Below, in pieces: positions 48,845 through 57,558 of a stretch of DNA of 64,000 nucleotides. Each line of letters begins with the position of its first letter. Positions within the stretch are counted from its first letter, which is position 1. The notes beneath the pieces were generated by a model. The model ran no database searches, was not told the origin of the DNA, and was given only the letters and a program-made list of their open reading frames with translations. Source of the stretch: a virus; IMG/VR virus record IMGVR_UViG_3300024999_000048, positions 57,090 to 121,089 of that record; one strand, given 5' to 3'. Both the position numbers and the translations under genes were made by a program.

Positions 48845-49024
48845 TTGAAAGTATTAGAAATATTTTTACGAAGTGGACACACAATCAATGTTCAATGTAA
48901 AGATTGGTCTTTTGAAACGGACGATGTTACAGGCGAATTCACTGGTTATAATTTTGTTGATTTAGAAAGACCTTCTACATTAGAAATTGTACCTTCACAA
49001 ATTGTTGGTTATATTCAAATATAA
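48845..49024 (+). CDS. Hypothetical protein, 59 aa
   Basis: TTG 48845 correctly spaced from AAAGGAGGTGA. Strand-rich (VLEIFLRSGHTINVQCKDWSF ... DLERPSTLEIVPSQIVGYI), typical of small phage beta proteins. Compare the AUU-started gene at 52645, which begins with a similar FKNGSTIECFES theme. Confidence 0.55.
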   Translation: MKVLEIFLRSGHTINVQCKDWSFETDDVTGEFTGYNFVDLERPSTLEIVPSQIVGYIQI

Positions 49025-49075
49025 TTGTATAAATCTTGATTAGTAAAATAAATTTAATATTAAGGAGACAAAATA

Positions 49076-49726
49076 ATGAAACAATTTAAAATATTGTGGA
49101 TTACGCTAATAGTATTTATGTTGGCGTTTGCACCTACTATTACATTAGCAGGGACATCAAGCAGTTCTAAAAGTAGCAGTAATAGTAGTTCAAAATCTAG
49201 TAGTAAACCATCTACTAGCACTTCTACAAAATCAAGCACACCTAGTACATCAACAAGTACAACACCTAAAAGTTCAATTGATTTAAGCAAAAAATCAACA
49301 CCATCTAGTACATCCACTTCAACTCCATCAACCTCAAATAGTGTAAGTAAAAGTGTTCCTTCTACAAGTGGATCAACTAGTGTATCAAATTCAAAAACAG
49401 CAACAAACAATGCTTCAAAATCCTTACCTAGTAATACAACTGTAACAAAGAAAACATTTTTAGGATCTACATATAGCAATGGTAATAGCACATCATTTCA
49501 TTTCGGAGGAACACCTTATTCATATGGCTATCATCCAAGATTTGCTCCAGGTTGGTATTCACCATATTGGTACAATCCATACTATTACACACATCCTGCT
49601 CCTGTAATTGTAACGAATGGTGATTTTGGTTTTAGTTTCTTGATTATGTTAATTATCTTAGGGGCAATTGGTTATGGAGTTTATAGGTTTATTAAGCGAA
49701 AAAATTCTTTAAACAATATTAAATAA
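49076..49726 (+). CDS. Secreted Ser/Thr-rich surface protein with C-terminal anchor
   Basis: 216 residues. Signal peptide (about 1-25), then roughly 95 residues of low-complexity Ser/Thr/Pro/Lys repeats, an aromatic Tyr/Pro/His cluster (residues about 148-178), and a C-terminal transmembrane helix (FSFLIMLIILGAIGYGVYRF) with a basic stop. The layout is a stalk anchored in the membrane, likely exposed on the lysogen surface. It precedes the VWA/Ter module. No enzymatic domain seen. Confidence 0.65.
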   Translation: MKQFKILWITLIVFMLAFAPTITLAGTSSSSKSSSNSSSKSSSKPSTSTSTKSSTPSTSTSTTPKSSIDLSKKSTPSSTSTSTPSTSNSVSKSVPSTSGSTSVSNSKTATNNASKSLPSNTTVTKKTFLGSTYSNGNSTSFHFGGTPYSYGYHPRFAPGWYSPYWYNPYYYTHPAPVIVTNGDFGFSFLIMLIILGAIGYGVYRFIKRKNSLNNIK

Positions 49727-49828
49727 ATATAATTATTTATATTGAAGATGTGATGAAGATTGCTTGTGACGAATTAATCAGTCACAAATATTAAATTAAA
49801 TAATTTTAATAAAAGGAGAATGAATTTA

Positions 49829-50590
49829 ATGGGATTTTTCAGTAATTTATTTAAAAAAGCAGAGGATACAAAACCAATTCCAGTGCAAGTTGAAATTCCA
49901 ACTAATATTATCAAACCACAAGTAGATCAGGTTAAGAAACTAGATTTAAGGAAAGAAATATTTAAAATTTCATTAGAGAAAAAATCACTTCAACATGTAA
50001 CTGCAAGAGTAGCTTTAGTAATTGATAAATCTGGCTCCATGGAAGATTTATATAGAAATGGAACAGTTCAATCAGTAGTAGAAAGAATACTCCCTATAGG
50101 ACTAAAATTTGACGTAGATGATACATTGGATGTTTGGGTATTCAACAACAATTGTAAAAGAGCAAAATCAGTTACAGAAAATACATTCCACAATTATGTT
50201 GACCATGAAATTGTAAAGTATTCATGGGGAGGCACAAGTTATGCTCCTGTAATCAATGATATTATGAAAAAGTATGTTGTTGAAGACCCATCAAATATTC
50301 CAACATTCGTAATTTTTATTACAGATGGAGAAAATAATGATCGTATAGAAGCAGAAAAAGCAATTATCAAAGCATCAAATTACAATATCTTTTGGCAGTT
50401 TATCGGAATTGGACATGAGGATTTTAAATTCCTTAAGAAATTAGACAAAATGGAAGGTAGATTAATTGACAATGCTAATTTCTTTGAAATAAAAAATATT
50501 AATGAAATTATTGATGAAAAACTTTATGATTTATTGCTTTCAGAATATCCATCTTGGGAGAAGTTAGCAAAGATTAATGGATTGATCTAA
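49829..50590 (+). CDS. VWA-domain protein, TerF/TerY-like
   Basis: 253 residues from ATG 49829 (AAAAGGAG). The von Willebrand A domain shows the MIDAS motif D66-K-S-G-S (VALVIDKSGSM), GGTSYAP for the conserved Thr, and FVIFITDGEN for the third metal-binding loop. It is followed by TerD and TerC genes, so it belongs to the tellurium-resistance-type stress module in which VWA, TerD and TerC proteins cooperate. Ter modules occur in several phages, where protection from phage inhibition or membrane stress has been proposed. Confidence 0.85.
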   Translation: MGFFSNLFKKAEDTKPIPVQVEIPTNIIKPQVDQVKKLDLRKEIFKISLEKKSLQHVTARVALVIDKSGSMEDLYRNGTVQSVVERILPIGLKFDVDDTLDVWVFNNNCKRAKSVTENTFHNYVDHEIVKYSWGGTSYAPVINDIMKKYVVEDPSNIPTFVIFITDGENNDRIEAEKAIIKASNYNIFWQFIGIGHEDFKFLKKLDKMEGRLIDNANFFEIKNINEIIDEKLYDLLLSEYPSWEKLAKINGLI

Positions 50591-50634
50591 ACTATATTAA
50601 CACCATAAATAAAAATATAAAGGAGTATGATAAA

Positions 50635-51213
50635 ATGTCATCAATCAATTTAATTAAAGGTCAAAAGTTAGATTTAACAAAAGGCGTATCCTTAAAAAAC
50701 ATTAAAGTAGCTCTAGGATGGGATGCTCAAGCAAATAATGGAGATGAATTTGATTTAGATGCTTCAGTGTTTTGTTGCAATGAAAAAGGAAAAAGCATTA
50801 ATGATACTGACTTTATTTTCTATAAGAATTTATCTCATCCTTCAGGAGCAATTATACATACTGGTGATGATTTAACAGGTGAGAAAGACGGAGATGATGA
50901 AGTAATTATTGTTAATCTTTATGAAATTCCTCCTAGTATTAGTATTCTTGATTTTGTGGTAACAATTTATGATGCTGAAGATCGTAGGCAAAACTTTGGT
51001 CAAGTAAATAATGCCTATGTTAGATTGCTTGACATGGACAAGAATGACAAAGAATTGCTTAGATTTGACTTAGGAGAAGATTTTAGTTTAGAGACAGGAG
51101 TTTCGGTTTGTAAAATTTATCGTAAAGATAAGGAATGGAAATTTGAAGCAGTGGGCGCAGGTTATAATAATGGTCTTTTTGGTTTTGTTAAAGATCATGG
51201 ATTGGATGCGTGA
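50635..51213 (+). CDS. terD: TerD-family protein
   Basis: 192 residues, the TerD norm. INLIKGQKLDLTKG, VALGWDAQANNGDEFDLDASVF and HTGDDLTGEKDGDDEVIIV are diagnostic TerD segments with the acidic calcium-binding residues. TerD proteins bind calcium and act with TerC at the membrane. The gene overlaps or abuts terC, so the two are coupled. Confidence 0.93.
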   Translation: MSSINLIKGQKLDLTKGVSLKNIKVALGWDAQANNGDEFDLDASVFCCNEKGKSINDTDFIFYKNLSHPSGAIIHTGDDLTGEKDGDDEVIIVNLYEIPPSISILDFVVTIYDAEDRRQNFGQVNNAYVRLLDMDKNDKELLRFDLGEDFSLETGVSVCKIYRKDKEWKFEAVGAGYNNGLFGFVKDHGLDA

Positions 51214-51218
51214 TTAAT

Positions 51219-51947
51219 ATGAATGAATTTATAAATAATATTCTTATCAATCTACATCATTTCAATCTTACAGAATTAAAAATGGTATTCCAAAGTCCTG
51301 CTGATATATTTCTGATTCTTTCCTTAGTTATTATGGAGGTTATTTTATCAATTGATAATGCTCTGGTGTTGGCGATCATGGTGAAAAATCTTCCGAAGAA
51401 ACAACAAAAATTGGCGTTAACTTTGGGTATTGCTGGTGCTTATACATTTAGGTTGATAGCAATCGTTTTAGGAGTATATTTAGTTAAGATTGCTTGGATT
51501 AAATTAGTTGCTTCATTGTATCTTGCTTACATAGTGTTTAATTTCTTTAGGAATAGGGATGAAAATCACGATGAAATTAATGACACTTTACAAAAAGGTT
51601 TACTTGCAACAATCGTATCAGTAGAACTAGCAGATATTGCTTTTAGTATTGATTCAGTAGTTGCAGCATTCGGAGTATCAGATATACCTTGGGTAATATT
51701 AATTGGTGGAATGGTTGGAATATTATGCATGAGAGAAGTAGCACAAGTATTTGTTAAATTAATTGAGCGTGTTCCAGAATTAAACTATACTGCTCATATT
51801 TTGATCGGTATTGTAGCATTGAAAATGTTTGCTGGCGTATTTGGTTTTGAAGCCCCTGATTGGTTATTTCTAAGTACGCTATTTACTACTTTTATTGGAA
51901 CATTTGTAGTTCATAAATTTAGAAAATCTTCTATAGGGGTGTCATAA
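51219..51947 (+). CDS. terC: TerC-family integral membrane protein
   Basis: 242 residues with about seven transmembrane helices. IMEVILSIDNALVLA and VELADIAFSIDSVVAAF are the paired E-x3-S-x-DN/DS motifs of TerC, thought to form a metal site in the membrane. ATG 51219 is used; GTG 51210 upstream would extend it by three residues. TerC proteins are linked to metal efflux (Mn) and to tellurite or stress resistance. Follows terD in one operon. Confidence 0.92.
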   Translation: MNEFINNILINLHHFNLTELKMVFQSPADIFLILSLVIMEVILSIDNALVLAIMVKNLPKKQQKLALTLGIAGAYTFRLIAIVLGVYLVKIAWIKLVASLYLAYIVFNFFRNRDENHDEINDTLQKGLLATIVSVELADIAFSIDSVVAAFGVSDIPWVILIGGMVGILCMREVAQVFVKLIERVPELNYTAHILIGIVALKMFAGVFGFEAPDWLFLSTLFTTFIGTFVVHKFRKSSIGVS

Positions 51948-52154
51948 ATGATACACAAACTTAAAACAATCTTCTTAATTATGTTGGGAGTAATGTTAAC
52001 ATTCTTAGCAATAAAATTGGCATTCTTTTTAGTACCCATATTTATTAAAGCAACAATTACATTAGTGATTATTTTGTGTATAGGTGGAATGCTTGGAATA
52101 GGTTATTTAATCAATAGATTGAGAAAGGTTATGTTTAGGCGTGAGAAGGATTAA
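51948..52154 (+). CDS. Two-helix membrane protein, 68 aa
   Basis: Starts directly after terC. Two transmembrane helices (about residues 8-28 and 31-55) and a basic tail (RLRKVMFRREKD). Probably an accessory of the Ter module. Confidence 0.55.
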   Translation: MIHKLKTIFLIMLGVMLTFLAIKLAFFLVPIFIKATITLVIILCIGGMLGIGYLINRLRKVMFRREKD

Positions 52155-52267
52155 TGAAATGGATTTAAGGATGTGATGATAACTTGCTTGTAGTTTAACA
52201 TTATACATATAAGAATATCTTTCAGAAAATATAAAAATACAACATGAGAAGAAAGAAGGAAATAAAT

Positions 52268-52576
52268 ATGTTTAATAAATTAATTGAAATGATAATGTCA
52301 AATCCTAAATTAGCTAAACCAATGGTGAGTGAGTTAGTAGATCAATACAAACCTTTGTTATATGGAGTTGCTGAAGAACTATTTAATATGTACAAAGATT
52401 ATGCGAATAATACAGAATATTTTGCTACTACTGCAATTGCTAAAAAGAATCAATTTGATGCTTATGTTAATGTAGGATTTTCAGATGAGCAATCTATGAG
52501 TTTAGTGTTAAATGATGCTAAGAAATTAGAAGATAGGTTAAATAAATTATCTTCTGGTGCTAAATCGAAGAAATAA
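52268..52576 (+). CDS. Hypothetical helical protein, 102 aa
   Basis: ATG 52268 follows AGAAGGA; ATG 52244 lies before that SD. All helical, with a VSELVDQYKPLLYGVAEELFNMYKDYANN pattern common in Firmicute phage and Ter-linked small proteins. Followed by a terminator, so it ends the Ter operon. Confidence 0.6.
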   Translation: MFNKLIEMIMSNPKLAKPMVSELVDQYKPLLYGVAEELFNMYKDYANNTEYFATTAIAKKNQFDAYVNVGFSDEQSMSLVLNDAKKLEDRLNKLSSGAKSKK

Positions 52577-52590
52577 TAGTTATGATGGTG

Positions 52591-52608
52591 GGGGAGTTAA
52601 TTCTCCCC
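52591..52608 (+). terminator. Terminator of the Ter operon
   Basis: GGGGAG (52591-52596) pairs with CTCCCC (52603-52608) around TTAATT. The following sequence is A/T rich and reaches TTTTTT at 52625. Confidence 0.65.
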
Positions 52609-52644
52609 ATATTAAAAATATTAATTTTTTGGAGGTGATATTTA

Positions 52645-52866
52645 ATTAAAATTGAATTTAAAAATGGAAGTACAATAGAATGTTTTGAATCAACTGCTAA
52701 TAGTAGAGGATATAGGAGTACATTAATAAGTTTTTATTGTTTACAATGTCAAACTGTCCATGAAGATTATCCAATATCTAATATTATGTCTATTAGTGAA
52801 TCATTTGAAATATGTAAAGAAAGTTATGAAAATATACTTAAAACATATTTAAATGAAAAAAATTAG
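52645..52866 (+). CDS. Hypothetical protein, 73 aa, AUU start
   Basis: In-frame TGA 52636 is followed by TAT-TTA-ATT-AAA-ATT-GAA, and no ATG, GTG or TTG exists before an internal Met about 50 codons in. ATT 52645 lies nine bases after GGAGG. The protein (IKIEFKNGSTIECFES ... FYCLQCQTV) looks like a typical short phage beta protein with one C-x2-C. This is one of the clearest non-canonical starts in the window. Confidence 0.65.
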   Translation: MKIEFKNGSTIECFESTANSRGYRSTLISFYCLQCQTVHEDYPISNIMSISESFEICKESYENILKTYLNEKN

Positions 52867-52880
52867 AAAGGAGAATAAAT

Positions 52881-53054
52881 ATGAACTTAAAGAAGGTTCA
52901 GGCAACTAAAAGTGGAGTCATACATATCGCATATCTAAAGTCTAACATGAGTTTATGTTTACAGTATGTTGGTGAAGATATTCAAAATATTCAAGATAAG
53001 AACGTTACTTGTAAAAGATGTATAAAGGCATATGCTAAAATAGAAAACAAATAA
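52881..53054 (+). CDS. Hypothetical protein, 57 aa
   Basis: SD AAAGGAG. Strands plus CKRC near the C-terminus. Unknown function. Confidence 0.5.
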   Translation: MNLKKVQATKSGVIHIAYLKSNMSLCLQYVGEDIQNIQDKNVTCKRCIKAYAKIENK

Positions 53055-53090
53055 CTCAAAGAACATTTATTTGAAAGGAGAGAATAAGCA

Positions 53091-53402
53091 ATGTTAAATT
53101 TAACTCAAGTAGTAGTTATTAATCAAGAAACATTAAATGAATTAATCAATGAAGGTGAATGTACGTCAATTGACGATGTAAATTTTAGTGATGCTCAATT
53201 CGGAGATTACGCACAAACTGCTCTAATTGATGAAGATCAAAAATATGTCATATATTGGAATGATAACATTCATGGGAATCCTGACGATTTTATGGATGGG
53301 TTTTCGAGTGCTCTGCAACATTTGGATATTGAATATTCATTAGAAGAGGAAGTTAAATTGGAAAATGATATGAAAGAGTATAAAGGAGTTACATATCGAT
53401 AA
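53091..53402 (+). CDS. Hypothetical acidic protein, 103 aa
   Basis: SD AAAGGAG. Acidic, alpha/beta (VVVINQETLNELINEGECTS ... DDFMDGFSSALQHL). Unknown function. Confidence 0.55.
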   Translation: MLNLTQVVVINQETLNELINEGECTSIDDVNFSDAQFGDYAQTALIDEDQKYVIYWNDNIHGNPDDFMDGFSSALQHLDIEYSLEEEVKLENDMKEYKGVTYR

Positions 53403-53444
53403 CTTGAAAGGATATTTTTATGTGATAATAAGGGAGGAATTTAA

Positions 53445-53579
53445 TTGACAATGATCCATTGCAGAAACTCAGATTGTAAATATTATTGGGAGGATTCTTG
53501 TACAATTGCTTTAGAAAGCAGAAAATTAATTACACTCGATGAGGACGGTAAAATGCGAATCTCAAGAAGATGGAATTAG
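53445..53579 (+). CDS. Cys-containing mini-protein, 44 aa
   Basis: TTG 53445 is seven bases after GGGAGG. HCRNSDCKYYWEDSC gives C-x4-C-x7-C, typical of short phage proteins. Last gene before the promoter at 53628. Confidence 0.5.
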   Translation: MTMIHCRNSDCKYYWEDSCTIALESRKLITLDEDGKMRISRRWN

Positions 53580-53627
53580 TGACTGGTATAAAGATGAATA
53601 AAAGTTATTAAATACTAAAATAAAATA

Positions 53628-53656
53628 TTGACATATGGTTGTGAAAATGCTATAAT
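53628..53656 (+). promoter_or_regulatory. Sigma-A type promoter
   Basis: TTGACA (53628-53633), 17 bp, TATAAT (53651-53656). Both boxes are consensus. Drives the gene at 53708 and onward. Confidence 0.85.
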
Positions 53657-53707
53657 TAATATGTGGTTAAGAAATAAATAATTAAGAATCGAGGTGATTA
53701 CATATAA

Positions 53708-54271
53708 TTGAGTTTCAATAGACCAAAGAATGAAACCGAAACACATTTTCTATTAAAAGAAATATCTAAATACATATTGTTTGGTTGGGGTTATAAAATG
53801 TTAGCCACTGAGGTAGGTGGCATGTGGGACTTGGATATTGGCAAAAAGAGAAAAGAAATAATTGATTGTGTAGGAATTAAAAAGGTTAGAATAGCACCAA
53901 GAAAATACCATTATGACATGAATGGTATAGAGGCTAAAGCAAGTCTGAGTGATTATAAGAATGGGTTCTGCTGCGCTCCTGCATTTAGTTACATAATCTG
54001 TCCAGTAAATACTATTCCTTTAGACATTCTACCTGATACAATTGGCTGTATAGAGGTTGACCTTGATATTTTCGAATTAAAGAAATACTCACAGAAAATA
54101 TCGGACATGAAAGGCGTTTCTTTGGTAATGAAAGCAAGAAAGAGAATTGATTCAAGATTTAAGTCAGAAGAAAAGTATAGAAAATGGTGTGCAGATAGTT
54201 TGGAGAGAATTGCTTATAGAAGTAGTAGTGAATTGTTATTTTGGAGGAATTTTATTGAGTTTATTAAATAA
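53708..54271 (+). CDS. Possible PD-(D/E)XK-type nuclease, 187 aa
   Basis: TTG start. ETETHFLLKEISKYIL (helix with Glu), MWDLDIG and GIEAKASLSDYKNGFC arranged as E, D, E-x-K fit a restriction-endonuclease-like core similar to MmcB-type proteins. The C-terminal third is helical and basic. First gene after a strong promoter. The assignment is by motif spacing only; a DNA repair or recombination role would be expected if right. Confidence 0.45.
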   Translation: MSFNRPKNETETHFLLKEISKYILFGWGYKMLATEVGGMWDLDIGKKRKEIIDCVGIKKVRIAPRKYHYDMNGIEAKASLSDYKNGFCCAPAFSYIICPVNTIPLDILPDTIGCIEVDLDIFELKKYSQKISDMKGVSLVMKARKRIDSRFKSEEKYRKWCADSLERIAYRSSSELLFWRNFIEFIK

Positions 54272-54303
54272 GAAAATAAATATAGGAAAGTAGGGATTAT
54301 TAA

Positions 54304-54651
54304 ATGAAAGTTGGAGATAAAGTATTAATTGTTGACAATCTAGAAGAACTCATGGAAAAATATGATATTGCTGATGAAATGCTAGAATATGCTGGAAAGG
54401 AAACTACTGTTATAGAGTTAGGAGATCATTATTGCTATTTAGATATTGACGAAGGACTTTGGTCGTGGGAATATATTTTGCTCAAGCCAATTGAAAATAA
54501 AATTGAAGAAGCGATTAAATTACTTCACGAAAATGGATATGTAGTAAAGAAAATGACTAAAGAAATGCAAGAAGACGCAGACAAATGTGAAGAACAAGGT
54601 TATAAAGGAGATTGCATGGGTTGTTCTTGTAGTGTTTGTTTGATGCAATAG
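54304..54651 (+). CDS. Hypothetical protein, SH3-like start plus Cys tail
   Basis: 115 residues. MKVGDKVLIVDNLEEL ... GKETTVIELGDHYCYLDID resembles an SH3-type barrel; the tail (KCEEQGYKGDCMGCSCSVC) is Cys-rich. Its SD is modest. Unknown function. Confidence 0.55.
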   Translation: MKVGDKVLIVDNLEELMEKYDIADEMLEYAGKETTVIELGDHYCYLDIDEGLWSWEYILLKPIENKIEEAIKLLHENGYVVKKMTKEMQEDADKCEEQGYKGDCMGCSCSVCLMQ

Positions 54652-54683
54652 AGTTGTAAGGTTTTTAAAAGGAGGTGATATTA

Positions 54684-54863
54684 TTGCAAAAACTAGTATT
54701 TCTAAAAGATTATTACACATTTAACAAAGATACATACAGAATAATTATGAAAGAAGATTCTGAGTATTATTATATTCAAAATGATTTGCATAATGGTAAT
54801 GAATTGTTCAAGTTTCACAAGAGTAATAATGGTGTGTTGTTTAGAGTAGTGGAGAGGAGTTAA
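54684..54863 (+). CDS. Hypothetical protein, 59 aa
   Basis: TTG 54684 is spaced correctly from AAAAGGAGGTGATA; GTG 54675 is part of that SD. Beta-rich, tyrosine-rich (DYYTFNKDTYRIIMKEDSEYYY). Unknown function. Confidence 0.5.
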   Translation: MQKLVFLKDYYTFNKDTYRIIMKEDSEYYYIQNDLHNGNELFKFHKSNNGVLFRVVERS

Positions 54864-54912
54864 AATATTAACTTATATAAAATAAATTATAAATGAAAGA
54901 GGTAATGTTAAA

Positions 54913-55200
54913 ATGAAGAAATTATTTAAAAAGAATGTCGTAGTAACAACTTTAACACCTTCTATGATGATTGAAAAAGCAGTAGGAGTAGTTGATAATG
55001 CAGTATCTATGTTTAAGCAAGCAGTTCAAGAAATTGACAAAGCAAACGAGATGCTAAATCAATCTAAAATTCAGAGTCAAGAAAAAATTCATGCGTTAGA
55101 ATTAGAGCTGGTCAATACACAGCAGGTTAAAAATGAAGCAGAAGCAAAAATTAATACACATTTGGAATTAAGAGAGAAATTGAGTCAATTTGCTCAGTAA
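54913..55200 (+). CDS. Coiled-coil protein, 95 aa
   Basis: SD AAAGAGG. Continuous heptad-like helices from residue 20 onward, Gln/Glu-rich. Probably a structural or adaptor protein. Unknown partner. Confidence 0.6.
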   Translation: MKKLFKKNVVVTTLTPSMMIEKAVGVVDNAVSMFKQAVQEIDKANEMLNQSKIQSQEKIHALELELVNTQQVKNEAEAKINTHLELREKLSQFAQ

Positions 55201-55229
55201 GAATTTATTATAGAAAGGAGTTAGATAAA

Positions 55230-55940
55230 TTGAAAAGAGAACATGTTATTGTGGGAATGAAGGTAACTCCTCATTCAAAAAGTTATTGTGGAAATTTAGA
55301 TGGTAGTATCGAGTGGAAGTATGCACAGAGTGAAAACCAACCATATTTATTCGTATCAGAGATTTGTTCTCATTATATCGTTTTAGAATCCACAGAAAGA
55401 TCAAATAAAGGTGATTTTTTCTTACCAGAAGATTTTGAACCATACATAGAAAATGAAGTAAACGCAAATCAAGAGAATAATAATGAAAGTAGGAATGTTA
55501 AAATGAAGAAATTTGATTTAAATAGTTCTATGTTGTTTAAAATGAGAAATGGAGTTCTATTCGCTTTATTGAATGACCTTGAAGGTGATTTTATCTTCTA
55601 TGATAAAATTGATATAGCGGAAGGATACAGTGGTGATGGAATATCATTAGATGATTATAACGAAGAATTAACTCCAGAAAATGATGATTGGGACATTGTA
55701 GCTATTAAACAACGTAATGGTTGCGTAAGAGTTATTTCTGATGTTTTAGGAGATAATGAACCAGAAGAATGGGATTGGGTAGAAGAAGTTGAGAAAGATG
55801 AAGAAAATGTAAAAGAATCTAAAACTCCCATTATTAATAATATTACAATCAATTTAACTCTAGATTCCAATGATGATCCTGCACATTTTCTGAAACAATT
55901 AAATGATGCTCTTGAGAAAATTAAGAAAGAAGGAAAATAA
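55230..55940 (+). CDS. Two-part hypothetical protein, 236 aa
   Basis: TTG start after AGAAAGGAG. Residues 1-85 form a DUF-like beta domain (VGMKVTPHSKSYCGNLDGS); residues about 92-190 form a second beta/acidic domain starting MKKFDLNSSMLFKMRNG. ATG 55503 before the second part has an SD-like GTAGGAATG, so a shorter product from an internal start is possible, or the gene is a fusion of two ancestral ORFs. Unknown function. Confidence 0.55.
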   Translation: MKREHVIVGMKVTPHSKSYCGNLDGSIEWKYAQSENQPYLFVSEICSHYIVLESTERSNKGDFFLPEDFEPYIENEVNANQENNNESRNVKMKKFDLNSSMLFKMRNGVLFALLNDLEGDFIFYDKIDIAEGYSGDGISLDDYNEELTPENDDWDIVAIKQRNGCVRVISDVLGDNEPEEWDWVEEVEKDEENVKESKTPIINNITINLTLDSNDDPAHFLKQLNDALEKIKKEGK

Positions 55941-55941
55941 T

Positions 55942-56565
55942 ATGAAAAACAATTTAACTGAAATCGTCTTTATCTTAGATCGTTCTGGTTCTATGGATTC
56001 TCTAGTCGCTGATACAATTGGAGGTTTTAACTCATTTATTGAAACTCAAAAGCAAGAATATGGAGAGGCATTATTAACTACAATTCTATTTGATGACCAA
56101 TATGAAATTCTACACAATGGAATAGATATTAAAACAGTGAAACCAATGACTACTAAGGAATATTCAGCTAGAGGTATGACTGCTTTATTAGATGCTATTG
56201 GAAAAACAATTAATACTGTAGGAGATAGACTTAATAAATTGAACGAAGACAATAGACCAAGTAAAGTAATCTTTGTTATTACTACTGATGGTCAAGAAAA
56301 TCAGAGTAAAGAATTTAATCGAAAGCAAATTAAAGAAATGATTGAACATCAAACTAATACATATAATTGGCAATTCTTATTCTTGGGGGCAAATATTGAT
56401 GCTGTAGGAACTGCTCAGAGTTTTGGTATTAGTGGACAATTTGCTTCAAATTATACTGCTAATAGTATTGGTACGGATTCTTTGTATACTAGTTTAAGTA
56501 AGTCAGTATGTAATTATCGAAGTGTAGGAGCTATGGATACTAGTTGGAAAGATGATATTAAATAA
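55942..56565 (+). CDS. VWA-domain protein (second copy)
   Basis: 207 residues from ATG 55942 (AGAAGGAAAA). Almost the whole chain is a von Willebrand A domain: MIDAS D13-R-S-G-S, ARGMTALLDAIG for the conserved Thr, and VIFVITTDGQEN. It differs from the VWA protein at 49829, which has a longer N-terminus. Metal-dependent protein binding is expected; the partner is unknown. Confidence 0.82.
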   Translation: MKNNLTEIVFILDRSGSMDSLVADTIGGFNSFIETQKQEYGEALLTTILFDDQYEILHNGIDIKTVKPMTTKEYSARGMTALLDAIGKTINTVGDRLNKLNEDNRPSKVIFVITTDGQENQSKEFNRKQIKEMIEHQTNTYNWQFLFLGANIDAVGTAQSFGISGQFASNYTANSIGTDSLYTSLSKSVCNYRSVGAMDTSWKDDIK

Positions 56566-56601
56566 CCTCAAGAAATTTTCGTTTTATAGGTTTATGCTTA
56601 A

Positions 56602-56680
56602 AATGACCAAAAACTCTAATTCTCATAAAAATGGTTAAAATAGTCCTGAAACTGTTGTGACAGTAGGGTTTGCGGTCATT
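56602..56680 (+). repeat. Structured intergenic element with recurrent TGTTG/ACAGTAGG core
   Basis: AATGACC (56602-56608) pairs with GGTCATT (56674-56680), enclosing a second stem closed by AAAC/GTTT around TGTTGTGACAGTAGG (56653-56667). The inner CTGT/ACAG can pair. Core and closing pairs match the hairpin at 34344-34396 with a G-C to C-G swap, which suggests a conserved structure. It lies between the VWA gene and the replication promoter. Confidence 0.6.
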
Positions 56681-56698
56681 AAATAGGTATAAATAATT

Positions 56699-56782
56699 AT
56701 GTTATATATTACATCCTATGAAAGTGAGATTTCGAAGGATTATGGAGAAAATGAAGATGTGAAATATTTTTATAAATTATAA
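56699..56782 (+). CDS. Possible 27-residue peptide
   Basis: ATG 56699 opens 27 codons (MLYITSYESEISKDYGENED...) ending at 56782, just before the promoter at 56794. No clear SD; may be spurious. Confidence 0.25.
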   Translation: MLYITSYESEISKDYGENEDVKYFYKL

Positions 56783-56793
56783 AATAAATACAT

Positions 56794-56823
56794 TTGACAT
56801 CAGTATGAGTAGTATGGTATAAT
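56794..56823 (+). promoter_or_regulatory. Sigma-A type promoter of the replication operon
   Basis: TTGACA (56794-56799), 18 bp, TATAAT (56818-56823), preceded by the AATTATAAAATAAATA block shared with promoters 1458 and 24437. Confidence 0.87.
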
Positions 56824-56874
56824 GATTAAGAGGTTAAGAAATAAATAATTTATTAAGAAGAAAGGAGTAAATAG

Positions 56875-57450
56875 TTGGATAGATTAGATATATTCAAAAC
56901 AGAACTATCATACATATTAAATCCTAAAATTAAAGAGTTTACAGAGAAAACATTAAATACTTTACCAGAATACTTTTTCTCAATTCCTGCATCATCTTCA
57001 GGAAAATATCACCCAAATTATGCTTTAGGAGAAGGAGGTTTGGTTAGACATACCCAATCAGCAGTAAGAATCGCAGTAGAAATGTTTAGGTTGGATATTT
57101 TTAAATACACAGAAGATGATAAAGATATAATTGTTTCATCTTTAATATTACACGATAGTTATAAATCAGGTATAGAAAATAGTTCTCATACAGTCACAGA
57201 ACATCCTTTAATTGCTGCAAAAATGATTAGGTCTAATACAGAAATAAATAGTTGTATAGATGAAAATGTATTAAATATGATTGTTGACAATATTGAGTCG
57301 CATATGGGGCAATTCATATTTGATTACAAAACTAAAAAAGAAGTTTTACCAAGACCAAAAAGTAAAATACAACATTTTGTACATTGGTGTGATTATTTGG
57401 CTAGTAGAAAGTGCCTAGAATTTAATTTTGATGTAAAAGTTATACGATAA
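56875..57450 (+). CDS. HD-domain phosphohydrolase
   Basis: 191 residues, TTG start after AAAGGAG. LVRHTQSAVRIAVEM, LILHDSYKSG and HTVTEHPLIAAKMI place H...HD...H, the metal ligands of HD hydrolases, followed by a IESHMGQF segment. It resembles the HD module of YhaM-type proteins. It could act on nucleotides or RNA ends. First gene of the replication operon. Confidence 0.75.
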   Translation: MDRLDIFKTELSYILNPKIKEFTEKTLNTLPEYFFSIPASSSGKYHPNYALGEGGLVRHTQSAVRIAVEMFRLDIFKYTEDDKDIIVSSLILHDSYKSGIENSSHTVTEHPLIAAKMIRSNTEINSCIDENVLNMIVDNIESHMGQFIFDYKTKKEVLPRPKSKIQHFVHWCDYLASRKCLEFNFDVKVIR

Positions 57451-57474
57451 TAAAAAATAAAGGAGTAGAAAAAT

Positions 57475-57558
57475 ATAGGAACTAGAATTACTAATATCAA
57501 TGCGGTATATAAATACAATCTTAGTGTAGATATTTTATTTAAGGAGGTGTTAGTATAA
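57475..57558 (+). CDS. 27-residue peptide with AUA start
   Basis: AAAGGAG (57459-57465) is followed after nine bases by ATA 57475 and an open frame GTRITNINAVYKYNLSVD... ending in TAA 57556. No ATG, GTG or TTG start is available. Its stop overlaps the ATA start of the next peptide (ATAA), an arrangement like the common ATGA coupling. Confidence 0.5.
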   Translation: MGTRITNINAVYKYNLSVDILFKEVLV

